Numbered from the stretch's first letter, positions 40,254-49,026 are shown. The stretch: DNA of 52,443 bases from Synergistaceae bacterium (GCA_017445205.1 JAFSUP010000042.1:1-52443); one strand, 5' to 3'. A program made the numbers and translations. Notes: generated from the letters alone by a model not told the origin.

Positions 40254-41084
40254 TTGAAATTAATTTTTGTTGACATTGACGGAACATTGACGGTTCCGGG
40301 CGAAAATATACCTCCTCATACTGCCGTAGAAGCAATTAACAAGGCTCGTGCTAAAGGACATAAAATTTTTTTATGCACCGGCCGCAATCCCGATATGCTG
40401 AAGCCTTTATTAAAATATCAGTTTGATGGTTTTATATCGTGCGGCGGCGGTTATGTAGCTGTCGGCGAAAAATACGACGAAGTTTTATATGATCACCCAA
40501 TGACAGACGAGCAACGCGACACAGCTCTAAAAATTCTTCACAAGAACGGCGTCTTCTGCACAATCGAAGCTATTACGGGTTCGTGGGGCGATGAGAATCT
40601 CGGCGAGTTCTTGAGCTCTCAAGGCGAAGGCAACAGTGAAATCGAACGATGGCGCAAAGCTCTCTCTTCCAATCTCGGCATCAGACCCATGAGCGAGTAT
40701 GACGGTTCACCGATTTATAAAGTCGTAATTATGTGTCTGGATATGTCGCAACTTGATGAAGCAATTTCAGCTTTAGGCAACGAATTTAATTTCGTTCTTC
40801 AGGAAATCAAAGCCCCAGCCAAGTGCATAAATGGCGAAATGATCAACAAAGAATTTAACAAGGGACTCGGCGTAAAAATTATTTGCGAAAAATATAACGT
40901 CCCGATTAAAGATACTGTAGGCTTCGGCGACAGTATGAACGATTTAGAGATGATACAGACTGTAGGCTATAGCGTCTGTATGGCAAACGGCTCGGAAAAA
41001 TTAAAAGAAATTTCCGATATGGTGTGCCCGCCGGTTGAACGAGACGGACTAGCCCAAGCGTTTGCAAGATTAAATTTAGTTTAA
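40254..41084 (+). CDS. HAD-superfamily hydrolase, Cof type
   Basis: 276 residues, a Cof-type (IIB) phosphatase. Motif I FVDIDGTLTVPG with both catalytic aspartates, motif II/III region with the CTGRNPDML threonine, and motif IV GFGDSMNDLEMIQ. Such enzymes hydrolyse sugar phosphates, flavin or pyridoxal phosphates. It starts with TTG at 40254 after an AGGGG. The PTS permease follows 20 bases later, so the two are probably co-transcribed and this phosphatase may act on the imported sugar phosphate or relieve its accumulation, which is inference. Confidence 0.92.
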   Translation: MKLIFVDIDGTLTVPGENIPPHTAVEAINKARAKGHKIFLCTGRNPDMLKPLLKYQFDGFISCGGGYVAVGEKYDEVLYDHPMTDEQRDTALKILHKNGVFCTIEAITGSWGDENLGEFLSSQGEGNSEIERWRKALSSNLGIRPMSEYDGSPIYKVVIMCLDMSQLDEAISALGNEFNFVLQEIKAPAKCINGEMINKEFNKGLGVKIICEKYNVPIKDTVGFGDSMNDLEMIQTVGYSVCMANGSEKLKEISDMVCPPVERDGLAQAFARLNLV

Positions 41085-41104
41085 TTTTCAGGAGGTTTTA
41101 TTAA

Positions 41105-42964
41105 ATGGCATTGGATTACAGAAAATGCGCGGAGGAAATTGTCTCCCACATTGGCGGACGTGAAAATATCGTCCAAGCTGCTCACTGTGCTACACGTTTA
41201 AGACTCGTCATCAAAGACAACGGCAAGGTCAACAAGGCCGCGCTCGAAAACGTTGACGGCGTCAAAGGCATGTTCGAGAACAACGGACAACTTCAATTAA
41301 TCATCGGCACAGGCACGGTCAACAAAGTTTACGCGGAATTTTTGAGCGTTACCGGCATGACCGAAGCCACAAAAGACGACGTCAAGGCCGCGGCGGCTGC
41401 GGGGCAACCAGTCTGGAAGAGAATTTTGAAGGCTATCGGCGACGTTTTTGTTCCGATTTTGCCGGCTATCGTTGCGTCGGGCCTTATGATGGGCTTTGTC
41501 GAAGCGATGGGCAAAGTTTATCCGGAGTTCGCACAGACTTCGTGGTACGACTTCTTAGACATGGTCGCGAACACTGCGTTTGCTTACTTACCAGTTATCG
41601 TCGCAATCTCGGCAGCGAGAGTCTTCGGCGGAAACACTTTCCTCGGCGCTGTCATCGGCTTAGCTATGATTCACTCGAACTTGCTCAACGCGTGGGCAGT
41701 CGGAACTGTTGCACCGAAAGTTTGGGAATTTACGCTCCTTAATTTTGTCGTCCGAGTTATGAAGGTCGGTTATCAAGGGCACGTTATCCCGGTCATTATA
41801 GCGGTGTGGTTGATGTGCACGATTGAGAAGTGGCTGCACAAGCACACGCCGGAAATGATCGACTTGTTTGTAGTCCCGTTCACGACGGTTTTATTAACAA
41901 CGTTCTTGACATTCACAATCATTGGGCCGATTTTCTCTCAGCTTGAGACGTGGGTACTTGCCGGCGCGCAGATACTCGTTAAGAATCCTATCGGCTCGGC
42001 GGTTATGGGAGCGATTTATCCGTGGACAGTCGTTATGGGACTTCACCATATGTATAACGTTATCGAGGCCGGAATGCTTTCGGTTGAAGGCGGTTTGAAC
42101 ACATGGATGCCCATCGCTTCAGCGGCAAACTTCGCACAGTTCGGCGCGTGCTTGGCAGTCGGTTTCAAAGCTCGTCAACAGCGCACGAAAGTTGTAGCTA
42201 TCCCGTCCTCATTATCAGCGGCACTCGGAATTACAGAGCCGGCGATTTTCGGTATTAACTTGAGATTTTTCAAGCCGATTATAGCGGGCATGATCGGCGG
42301 CACAGTCGGAGCTTTCTATGGCGCGTTCTCAGGAATCGGCGCGGCAGCCTATGGAGTTACAGGAATCCCCGGCTACTTGACGATTCAGCAGCCTGTTCAA
42401 TACTCAATCTTGCTTGCAATATCCGGCGGCATTGCGTTTATTCTTTCTTGGATCATGTGGAAAGAAGAAGAAGCTGAAGCGGCTCCCGCGGAAATCAAAG
42501 CCGAAGAGCCTGCGCAGGCTATTGAGTTCGGAACCGTCATTAGCTCATCAGCCGGCGAAATAGCGCAGTGCACAGCTGGCAAAGTCATTCCTTACACTGA
42601 AATTCCCGACCCGACATTCGCAGCGGGAACTTTAGGACAAGGCGTAGGCATTCAGCCCGAAGACGAATTTGTTTACGCTCCAATCGACGGAGAAATTTCT
42701 TCTGTTGCAGAGAGTAAGCACGCAATCGGGATCAGCGGCGAAAACGACATGGAAGTTTTAATTCACGTCGGCGTTGACACCGTAGAAATGAAGGGCGATG
42801 GCTTTGAAGACTTCGTGAAAGAGGGCGACAAGGTCAAGAAGGGCCAGAAGCTCATGAAGTTCGACCGCGAGAAAATCAAAGCGGCGGGCCACCCTGATAC
42901 AGTCGTGTTGCTTCTCACGAACAGCGACGATTATGAAAATGTAAAATTTGGCGAGAACATTTAA
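41105..42964 (+). CDS. PTS sugar permease, sucrose/beta-glucoside class EIIBCA
   Basis: 619-residue single-chain phosphotransferase permease in B-C-A order. EIIB at about residues 1-85 with the phosphorylated cysteine in HCATRLRLVIKD; EIIC at about 105-450 with HHMYNVIEAGMLSVEGG and GITEPAIFGINLRF; a Glu/Ala linker; EIIA at about 475-605 with KHAIGI and the phosphorylated histidine in LIHVGVDTVEMKGDGF. The EIIC motifs favour sucrose or trehalose over glucose. No sugar-6-phosphate hydrolase or fructokinase gene adjoins, so the substrate is open. AGGAGG precedes the ATG. Confidence 0.94.
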   Translation: MALDYRKCAEEIVSHIGGRENIVQAAHCATRLRLVIKDNGKVNKAALENVDGVKGMFENNGQLQLIIGTGTVNKVYAEFLSVTGMTEATKDDVKAAAAAGQPVWKRILKAIGDVFVPILPAIVASGLMMGFVEAMGKVYPEFAQTSWYDFLDMVANTAFAYLPVIVAISAARVFGGNTFLGAVIGLAMIHSNLLNAWAVGTVAPKVWEFTLLNFVVRVMKVGYQGHVIPVIIAVWLMCTIEKWLHKHTPEMIDLFVVPFTTVLLTTFLTFTIIGPIFSQLETWVLAGAQILVKNPIGSAVMGAIYPWTVVMGLHHMYNVIEAGMLSVEGGLNTWMPIASAANFAQFGACLAVGFKARQQRTKVVAIPSSLSAALGITEPAIFGINLRFFKPIIAGMIGGTVGAFYGAFSGIGAAAYGVTGIPGYLTIQQPVQYSILLAISGGIAFILSWIMWKEEEAEAAPAEIKAEEPAQAIEFGTVISSSAGEIAQCTAGKVIPYTEIPDPTFAAGTLGQGVGIQPEDEFVYAPIDGEISSVAESKHAIGISGENDMEVLIHVGVDTVEMKGDGFEDFVKEGDKVKKGQKLMKFDREKIKAAGHPDTVVLLLTNSDDYENVKFGENI

Positions 42965-42999
42965 TTAAATTTCGTTAAATTTGAAATTAAGATAAAATT

Positions 43000-43035
43000 T
43001 TTCTCGAGGTCTTTCATGGCTTCGAGAAATTTTTT
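43000..43035 (+). terminator. Intrinsic terminator after the PTS gene
   Basis: TTTCTCGA (43000-43007) pairs with TCGAGAAA (43022-43029), followed by TTTTTT. Confidence 0.65.
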
Positions 43036-43053
43036 AATTAAGGAGTGAGCAAC

Positions 43054-43710
43054 ATGAAAAAATTCTTTTTTACACTGGCATTAATTTTTATTTTTGTGTC
43101 AAGCGTTTCAGCGGCAACGAGCGAAGATGTTTATGTCCGCCAAGATGTCTTTGATGCTAAGATGGAACTGCTTTTTACGAGGCTCCACACTGAAATTCAA
43201 TCGCTCGGGAATGAGATAAAGGGAGAGATGAGACTTCTTGAACAAAGACTCGATGCGAAAATAACAGCCGTTGATCAAAGATTAACGGCTGTCGAAACAA
43301 ATCTCAATGAGAAAATAACGTCTCTTAATGAAAAAATCACAGGAGTCGAAACTAATCTCAATGAGAAAATAACGTCTCTTAATGAAAAAATCACAGGAGT
43401 CGAAACTAATCTTAACGAGAAAATCACCGCAGTCGAAACTAATCTCAATGAAAAAATCGACGCGGTTGATAAAAACCTTAACGAAAAAATCACTGATGTT
43501 GAGAAGAAACTCGAATATAGCATTAATACTTGGGCAACAGTCCTTGGTTGGGGAATAGGTTGGCTTACGTTGTTGATCACTCTTGTAGCTGCCGCCCCTG
43601 TTATAAGGGAATGGGTAAAACTGGAACGCAAGCCATCTATAACTCTTGACGACGTCCGACGCCTCATTGAAGAAAATAACGCTAAACTAAATCTTAATGC
43701 TTCGAAATAA
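43054..43710 (+). CDS. Exported membrane-anchored coiled-coil repeat protein
   Basis: 218 residues of unknown function. A signal peptide (MKKFFFTLALIFIFVSSVSA) is followed by a coiled coil made of tandem units: the 11-mer ITxVETNLNEK alternating with the 7-mer ITSLNEK (about residues 70-150), then one C-terminal membrane segment (WATVLGWGIGWLTLLITLVA) and a short basic cytoplasmic tail. The topology suggests a periplasmic rod anchored in the inner membrane. The ATG at 43054 is chosen over the upstream GTG at 43045 because AAGGAG lies eight bases before it. Converges with another exported coiled-coil gene, so the two may be related in function, but nothing proves it. Confidence 0.85.
   Translation: MKKFFFTLALIFIFVSSVSAATSEDVYVRQDVFDAKMELLFTRLHTEIQSLGNEIKGEMRLLEQRLDAKITAVDQRLTAVETNLNEKITSLNEKITGVETNLNEKITSLNEKITGVETNLNEKITAVETNLNEKIDAVDKNLNEKITDVEKKLEYSINTWATVLGWGIGWLTLLITLVAAAPVIREWVKLERKPSITLDDVRRLIEENNAKLNLNASK
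43285..43500 (+). repeat. Tandem repeats inside the coiled-coil gene
   Basis: An exact 54-base unit occurs twice (43303-43356 and 43357-43410), flanked by degenerate 33-base units. They keep the frame and add 18 residues per unit (one 11-mer plus one 7-mer). Confidence 0.9.
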
Positions 43711-43717
43711 ACAACAA

Positions 43718-43745
43718 CCCCCTGAATCACAGGGGGCCTTTTAAT
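43718..43745. terminator. Terminator between convergent coiled-coil genes
   Basis: CCCCCTG (43718-43724) pairs with CAGGGGG (43730-43736) around a five-base loop, followed by CCTTTT. The T run favours the plus strand. Confidence 0.85.
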
Positions 43746-43755
43746 AATTTTATTT

Positions 43756-44994
43756 TTATTTTCTAAGTCGTCGATCGATTTCTTCAAACTCAAGCCGCAT
43801 AACTTCGCTCTCAAAAATTTTCAGCTCCGGCATCGTTAAGCCGTCAATCGAATCGAACAGCCTCAAGCCCGAATGAATCAGCCCGCGCAATTCTCCTGAA
43901 CTTCTGACAGTTCTGTAAGTGTTTTCAGCGAGGTCGCGATTTAATTTCATGCTCTTGATACTTTTCTGCGTGCTTGCGCGTTGCGCGTTTAATAATTCGC
44001 CGTAAAGATTGGCGACTTGTACGGTCATCTCGTTAGATTTTGCATTCGCCGCGAAAGATTTTCTTTGTTCGACGGTGTAAGCGTTATTATTGCTCTTGGC
44101 CATAGCGTCCTTGCGTAAGTTTTGAGCTTCGGCGATTATTAAATTTAATTTTGGCTTATACTCGCCGTCGATTTTTTTCACAAGCTCTTCTTGTGTCAAA
44201 ATTAAAAGATCGTTCAGCACCAAGTACATGCCCGTATAGCGTCTTGTGATTTCGAGGCTATTAGTTTCGTTTTGAGAAAGTGCTTCGAGTTTTGCAACGA
44301 CGGCTTTGACATTTGAAAAAATTATTGTGTTCTTCAATAAGTCGTCGCCGGTAACAGAATTTAATAAAATCTCCGTCTGTGATTCGTCAAGCTCGAGTCC
44401 GATTGCCTTCAAAGCGTCCGTGAGTTCGGCGTTTATAGTTTGAAGACGAACTTCAGAATTTTTAATTTCGTTTTCAAGTTCAGAAATTTTTTTGTCGGCC
44501 TTCTCACGCGTCATTTTCCAGAACATATACGAACTTTCAGGCGCGTTTATTCGTCTGTTGCGAAGTGCGTCGAGTTCTTCACGCTGCCTCATGAGATTTT
44601 CGCGCAACTCCCCGGCCTCGCGTCGCATGTTGCCCGCTTCACCGTTGACTAAAATTTTCATAGCCGCGTCGAGAAGTTTATTAATTTTTTGGGCGTTACT
44701 TTCTTGATCTTCTTTGAAGGGAATCCAAGATTTTTTTGGAAGACTTTCGTTTTTGTCACGCAGTTTCAAAGCGTCGGTTAAATTTTCTGTAAGACTGTCC
44801 CAATCTGAAGCGATATGTTGCGGCAAAATCTCATCAGACGCTACACTTTCATTTTCATTTTTGCCGAAAAATTCCGAAACATAATCGCCGACTTCTTGCC
44901 AGTCAACTTGAAAATAACTCGTCCAATCTGAAGCTGCGGCTGCGCTACAAAACATTACAGCCAAAACTAAACCTGCGAAAAATTTTTTCTTCAT
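43756..44994 (-). CDS. Exported helical protein of unknown function
   Basis: 412 residues with a clear signal peptide (MKKKFFAGLVLAVMFCSAAA, cleavage near AAA-SD). The mature part is almost wholly predicted helix: a charged coiled-coil stretch (about residues 125-195, MRREAGELRENLMRQREELD and ADKKISELENEIKNSEVRL), a central segment and a further helical region near 280-370. No cysteines in the mature chain, no obvious enzymatic motif and no anchor, so it is probably soluble in the periplasm. I do not recognise the family. The gene ends next to the convergent coiled-coil gene. Confidence 0.8.
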   Translation of the reverse strand: MKKKFFAGLVLAVMFCSAAAASDWTSYFQVDWQEVGDYVSEFFGKNENESVASDEILPQHIASDWDSLTENLTDALKLRDKNESLPKKSWIPFKEDQESNAQKINKLLDAAMKILVNGEAGNMRREAGELRENLMRQREELDALRNRRINAPESSYMFWKMTREKADKKISELENEIKNSEVRLQTINAELTDALKAIGLELDESQTEILLNSVTGDDLLKNTIIFSNVKAVVAKLEALSQNETNSLEITRRYTGMYLVLNDLLILTQEELVKKIDGEYKPKLNLIIAEAQNLRKDAMAKSNNNAYTVEQRKSFAANAKSNEMTVQVANLYGELLNAQRASTQKSIKSMKLNRDLAENTYRTVRSSGELRGLIHSGLRLFDSIDGLTMPELKIFESEVMRLEFEEIDRRLRK

Positions 44995-45031
44995 TTTATA
45001 TCACCGTTCCTCCCTGAATTTTGCGATATAT

Positions 45032-45097
45032 AAAATCTCGTTAAAAATTTTGTCTGACTTTAATTTTAATTTATTGTTAATAATAATTCGAGATTTT
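45032..45097 (-). terminator. Possible terminator after the LysR gene
   Basis: AAAATCTCG (45032-45040) is complementary to CGAGATTTT (45089-45097), but the 48-base loop makes this weak. Confidence 0.35.
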
Positions 45098-45119
45098 GAA
45101 AAATTAATGAAGATAATTA

Positions 45120-46049
45120 CTAATGAAGATATTGAAGCTCTATGAAAGTTTTCACAGCCTTTGAAGTATATTCGCGCTTGGGAAGCACTGCAAAAAATAA
45201 TCGTTTTGTTACAGGCAAATTGATTTTATAAAAATTTAGTTTGTGTTCGGTCGGCTGACTCAAAATAATTCGGTCGCTTATAAACGTAGCCGCAAAATTT
45301 ACTCGCGCTAAATGATACGAAGTCGCAAGCTGTGAAATTTCTATTTTTATTTTGGGATTATCGAGTCCGGCGGCCTCAAAAATTTTTATGGCTCTATCAT
45401 GCAAATTATTTCCTTCAGATAGAATTACATATTCAAGATTTTTTAATTTTTCTAAAGGAAGCGAAGGACAATTAGATTTTAGATGTCTATTGTTTTTAAT
45501 ATCTTCGGACGATAGCGCGCATGGAAGATTTAATCTCAAAGGCGATACCGCCAACAAAATATAATCATGAAAAGCCGGGTAATGTTCAAACTTTGCTATT
45601 AACTCATCGTTGCATGAGAAAGTTAAATCTATGATTCTTTCATTGAGCATCTCGGCAAGGACAGCGGAGCTTGCTTCGATTAAATCAATTTTTATGCCGG
45701 GATATAAAGCGCTATATTTTGCCAGAGCTTCGGGCAAAACGTAAGCATTAATATAATGTGAGCCGCCTATACAGAGATTGCCTGATTTTAATTCTCGAAT
45801 GTCATGAATTTTGTTGTTCATATCTTCTTCAAGAGCTAAAAATTTTTCGATTGACTCAATATAAATTTTCCCGGCCTCCGTCAGTTGCAATGGTCTTGTC
45901 GCACGATCAAACAACGACATTCCAATAGCACTTTCAATTTTCTTCACAGCCATACTCAAAGCGGGTTGGGTTATATATAAATTTTCTGCGGCCTTTGAAA
46001 AACTTCCGGACTTATAAATCTCGTAAATATATTCGAGTTCCTGTTGCAT
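45120..46049 (-). CDS. LysR-family transcriptional regulator
   Basis: 309 residues. Winged helix-turn-helix at residues about 1-60 (FSKAAENLYITQPALSMAVK, then KIESAIGMSLFDR), then a LysR substrate-binding domain (GNLCIGGSHYINAYVLPEAL, and YVILSEGNNLH). Transcribed divergently from the UxaA-family/symporter genes 124 bases away, the classic LysR layout, so it very likely controls them in response to their substrate or a metabolite. Confidence 0.94.
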   Translation of the reverse strand: MQQELEYIYEIYKSGSFSKAAENLYITQPALSMAVKKIESAIGMSLFDRATRPLQLTEAGKIYIESIEKFLALEEDMNNKIHDIRELKSGNLCIGGSHYINAYVLPEALAKYSALYPGIKIDLIEASSAVLAEMLNERIIDLTFSCNDELIAKFEHYPAFHDYILLAVSPLRLNLPCALSSEDIKNNRHLKSNCPSLPLEKLKNLEYVILSEGNNLHDRAIKIFEAAGLDNPKIKIEISQLATSYHLARVNFAATFISDRIILSQPTEHKLNFYKINLPVTKRLFFAVLPKREYTSKAVKTFIELQYLH

Positions 46050-46093
46050 GATAAATTTTTTTGATTGATATATAAATTTTTATAATTTGAATT

Positions 46094-46108
46094 TATGTAT
46101 TGAACATA
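46094..46108. promoter_or_regulatory. Candidate LysR operator
   Basis: TATGT-ATTGA-ACATA, a 15-base inverted repeat of the T-Nx-A kind in the divergent gap between the LysR gene and the UxaA-family operon. The call rests on symmetry and position only. Confidence 0.4.
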
Positions 46109-46173
46109 TTAACATAAGGCCATAAAGAAAATCCAGCGAAAGAAAAATAAAAATTTGAGAGGGGTAATTAAAT

Positions 46174-46482
46174 TTGAAAATCAACGCTCTTATTATTGAC
46201 GATATCGACAACGTTGTAACTTGCGTTGAAGAAGTCGCGAAAGGCGCGGAAGTGTTTTACAGGAAAGGCGACGAAGTTTTGAGCTTCATAGCCGAAGAGG
46301 ATATTCCATACTGCCACAAGATCGCTCTGAAAGATTTTGCAAAAGGCGACGAGGTTATCAAGTACGGCGAAATGATCGGCAAAACTCTTGAGCCTGTAGC
46401 TAAAGGCCATCGGGTTTGGGACAAAAATATTTACAGCGTTCCACGAGATTATGAAAGCGAATTTGTTAAGGAGGAGAATTAA
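46174..46482 (+). CDS. UxaA-family dehydratase/lyase, small (SAF-domain) subunit
   Basis: 102 residues forming a SAF domain (LIIDDIDNVVTCVEEVAKG, IPYCHKIALKDFAKGDEVIK, YGEMIGKTLEPVAKGHRVW), the N-terminal part of altronate dehydratase (UxaA) and galactarate dehydratase, or the small subunit of (2R)-sulfolactate sulfo-lyase. It starts at TTG 46174 after GAGAGGGG. The large subunit begins 1 base after its stop, so the two parts that are one chain in UxaA are encoded separately here. Confidence 0.88.
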   Translation: MKINALIIDDIDNVVTCVEEVAKGAEVFYRKGDEVLSFIAEEDIPYCHKIALKDFAKGDEVIKYGEMIGKTLEPVAKGHRVWDKNIYSVPRDYESEFVKEEN

Positions 46483-46483
46483 T

Positions 46484-47644
46484 ATGCAGTTCTGGGGATA
46501 TAAGCGTAAAGAAGGCCGCGCGGGGATTCGTAATCATGTTTTAATTCTTCCAACGTGTGTCTGCGGTTCAGAGTCAGCAAGAATAGTAGCGAGTCAGGTT
46601 CGCGGAGCTGTGAATATAGTTTTTAATACCGGCTGTTCGGACGTTCAGGCAAATACAGATATGTCGCAGAAAGTCTTAACTGGTTTCGCTTGCAATCCTA
46701 ACGTTTACGGCGTTGTCATCATCGGTCTTGGCTGTGAAACTGTCGGCCATAAACTCCTGCGCGAGAAAATTCAAAAGATGACTTCAAAGCCTGTTGTTTC
46801 TTTCGGAATTCAAGAAGAAGGCGGCACATTGAAGACAATCGAAAAGGCTGTACGTGCGGCTCGTGAGATGGCGGCTGAAGCAGGCAAGCAACAAAAAGAA
46901 CTTTGCGACATTTCTGAATTACTCATGGGCATCGAGTGCGGAGGCTCGGACGCTACGTCAGGTATCGCAAGCAATCCTGCGGTTGGAGAATTAAGCGACT
47001 TACTTGTCGATCTCGGAGCTTCAACAATGATGAGTGAGTCAATCGAATGGATCGGTGGCGAACATGTTCTTGCAAAACGCGCCGCAACTCCTGAAATTCA
47101 TAATCAAATTATTCAAGTTTGCAAAGATTACGAAGAACATCTTAAGGCCGCCGGACAAGATTGTAGAGCAGGACAGCCAACGCCGGGCAACAAAGCCGGA
47201 GGACTCTCAACGCTCGACGAAAAGAGTTTAGGTTGTATTCGCAAGGGCGGCACTCGTCCTATAGTCGAAGTTCTTGAACAGGCAGCAAGACCGACAAAGA
47301 AAGGCGCAGTAGTCATGGATACAGCGGGCTTTGATATTTCTTCAGTTACTTCAATGGTCGCGGGAGGCTGCAACGCCGTTATATTCACGACGGGGCGCGG
47401 AACTCCGACAGGCAACGCCATTGTGCCAGTCTTGAAAGTTACGGCTAACGCTAGAACTTACAAGATGATGGAAGACAATATGGACGTAGATTTAAGCGCG
47501 ATTATTTCCGGCGAAAAAACTTATAAGGAAATGGGACGCGAACTCCTCGATGCCATTCATGACGTTTGCAACGGAAAATTAACAAAAGCCGAAGCATATG
47601 GCTTCAGTGATATTGCAGTCGATCACGTTTGCAGATTTGTATAA
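46484..47644 (+). CDS. UxaA-family dehydratase/lyase, large subunit
   Basis: 386 residues, the catalytic part of altronate/galactarate dehydratases and sulfolactate sulfo-lyase. The N-terminal block is MQFWGYKRKEGRAGIRNHVL; possible metal-binding or active-site cysteines lie in PTCVCGSES, NTGCSDVQ, GLGCETVG and MGIECGGSDATSGIASNPAV. The ATG at 46484 with AAGGAGGAG at 46469-46477 is chosen; an in-frame ATG 33 bases upstream lies inside the small-subunit gene. These enzymes eliminate water or sulfite from hydroxy acids. Which acid is used cannot be decided from sequence. Followed by a dicarboxylate/amino-acid symporter gene. Confidence 0.9.
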   Translation: MQFWGYKRKEGRAGIRNHVLILPTCVCGSESARIVASQVRGAVNIVFNTGCSDVQANTDMSQKVLTGFACNPNVYGVVIIGLGCETVGHKLLREKIQKMTSKPVVSFGIQEEGGTLKTIEKAVRAAREMAAEAGKQQKELCDISELLMGIECGGSDATSGIASNPAVGELSDLLVDLGASTMMSESIEWIGGEHVLAKRAATPEIHNQIIQVCKDYEEHLKAAGQDCRAGQPTPGNKAGGLSTLDEKSLGCIRKGGTRPIVEVLEQAARPTKKGAVVMDTAGFDISSVTSMVAGGCNAVIFTTGRGTPTGNAIVPVLKVTANARTYKMMEDNMDVDLSAIISGEKTYKEMGRELLDAIHDVCNGKLTKAEAYGFSDIAVDHVCRFV

Positions 47645-47726
47645 ATAAAAACTCCTTGCCTGCTACCAACAGGACAAAGAGAGAAAACTCAAAAATAAAT
47701 TTTTAAGTCAGGAGGAATTATAAATC

Positions 47727-48947
47727 ATGGGATTTATTTTTAAGCCGTGGAAAAATTGGAGTTTGTTCACAAGAATAATGATCGGTTTCGTTTTGGGTAT
47801 CGCTGTCGGACTATTCTGGGGGCCGGGCGCGAAAGTTCTTAACCCGCTTGGAACTATATTAACGCGATTGCTAACAATGGTAGTAGCTCCGCTCGTCCTT
47901 TGCTTGCTTGTATGTGCGGCGGCTGATGTCGGTGACGGGAAGAAACTTGGCCGAATGGGAGTTAAAACTGTATTTTGCTTTTTACTTTCAACAGCTATAG
48001 CTATCGTTCTTGGACTAGTTACTTCAAATATAATTGGTGTCGGAACAGGCGTAACAATACAGCAGACAGTGCAGACAGTCTCGACAGCAAAAGAAGTTTC
48101 GATGCTTGATACTCTTATTAACATAATTCCGTCGAATCCGTTTGAAGCACTTTCAAAGCAAAATTTGTTGCAGATAATTTTCTTCGCGTTAATTCTTGGT
48201 TTCTCCTTAATGAAGATTGGCGAGCCTGCTAAACCGTTACTTGACATCTTCAGAGCCGGTCAGGAAGCTATGAAAGAAATTACAAACATCGTTCTTGAGT
48301 TCACGCCTTACGGAGTCTTCGGACTTATGGCTAACGTAGTCGGCTCAAACGGCCCGGAAATTTTGATCCCTTATATAAAAGCTATAGCCGCAATGTATAT
48401 CGCCGGAGCTATTTATGTGATATTCGTACAGGCGGGGCTCATGGTCGGAGTTATAGGCCGCGTTAATCCGTTCAAATTTTTAAGAGAAATGAAAGAGGCT
48501 ATGGCCTTCGTGTTTGCTACATGCTCAAGCGTCGCGACAATTCCGTTAAATCTTGAATGCACAAAGAAAATCGGGGTTGATGACGAGACCGCAAATTTTG
48601 TAATCCCGTTCGGCGCAGTCATGAACATGAACGGCACGGCGATTTATGAAGCTGTCGCGGTCGTTTTCACGGCACAAATTTTCGGAATAGATTTGAGTTT
48701 TACTCAACAGGTTATGATTATGTTGACGGCGACACTTGCATCAATCGGAACGGCAGGTATCCCCGGCTCGGGACTCGTAATGCTCACGATAGTTCTTTCA
48801 TCTGTGAATCTTCCTATGGAAGCTATCGGACTCCTTGCGGGCATTGATAGAATTTTGAACATGGGGCGCGTAATTCCCAACATTGTGGGCGATGCGGCTT
48901 CGGCGGTTATCGTTGCAAGAACAGAAGGGACATTTAAAGATAAATAA
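47727..48947 (+). CDS. Dicarboxylate/amino acid:cation symporter (DAACS family)
   Basis: 406-residue inner-membrane transporter of the GltP/DctA family with about eight hydrophobic segments and two hairpin-like motifs: the serine-rich FATCSSVATIPLNLECTKK and the signature VIPFGAVMNMNGTAIYEAVA, plus ASIGTAGIPGSGLVML. It takes up C4-dicarboxylates, glutamate/aspartate or a similar anion with Na+ or H+. AGGAGG precedes the ATG. Its place after the UxaA-family genes under the divergent LysR gene suggests it imports that pathway's acid. Confidence 0.93.
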   Translation: MGFIFKPWKNWSLFTRIMIGFVLGIAVGLFWGPGAKVLNPLGTILTRLLTMVVAPLVLCLLVCAAADVGDGKKLGRMGVKTVFCFLLSTAIAIVLGLVTSNIIGVGTGVTIQQTVQTVSTAKEVSMLDTLINIIPSNPFEALSKQNLLQIIFFALILGFSLMKIGEPAKPLLDIFRAGQEAMKEITNIVLEFTPYGVFGLMANVVGSNGPEILIPYIKAIAAMYIAGAIYVIFVQAGLMVGVIGRVNPFKFLREMKEAMAFVFATCSSVATIPLNLECTKKIGVDDETANFVIPFGAVMNMNGTAIYEAVAVVFTAQIFGIDLSFTQQVMIMLTATLASIGTAGIPGSGLVMLTIVLSSVNLPMEAIGLLAGIDRILNMGRVIPNIVGDAASAVIVARTEGTFKDK

Positions 48948-48992
48948 AATTCTCTGTTATTACTTTCGTAATCTTCAATATAAATTAGAGTT

Positions 48993-49026
48993 AAGAAGTT
49001 CTCGAAAAATTTTTCGAGAACTTCTT
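48993..49026 (+). terminator. Perfect-palindrome terminator after the symporter
   Basis: AAGAAGTTCTCGAAAAA followed by its exact reverse complement TTTTTCGAGAACTTCTT (34 bases), then ATTTTATAT. A strong stem with T-rich flank. Confidence 0.85.

Noticed and set aside
43285..43500. CRISPR array
   Set aside because: The repeats are in-frame parts of a coiled-coil gene, contiguous with no unique spacers.
43054..43710. Phage tail-fibre protein
   Set aside because: Repeats of this kind occur in tail fibres, but this protein has a signal peptide and a membrane anchor and there are no phage genes around it.
44995..45119. Small RNA in the A+T-rich gap after the LysR gene
   Set aside because: Only one weak long-loop stem is seen and there is no promoter-terminator pair of its own.
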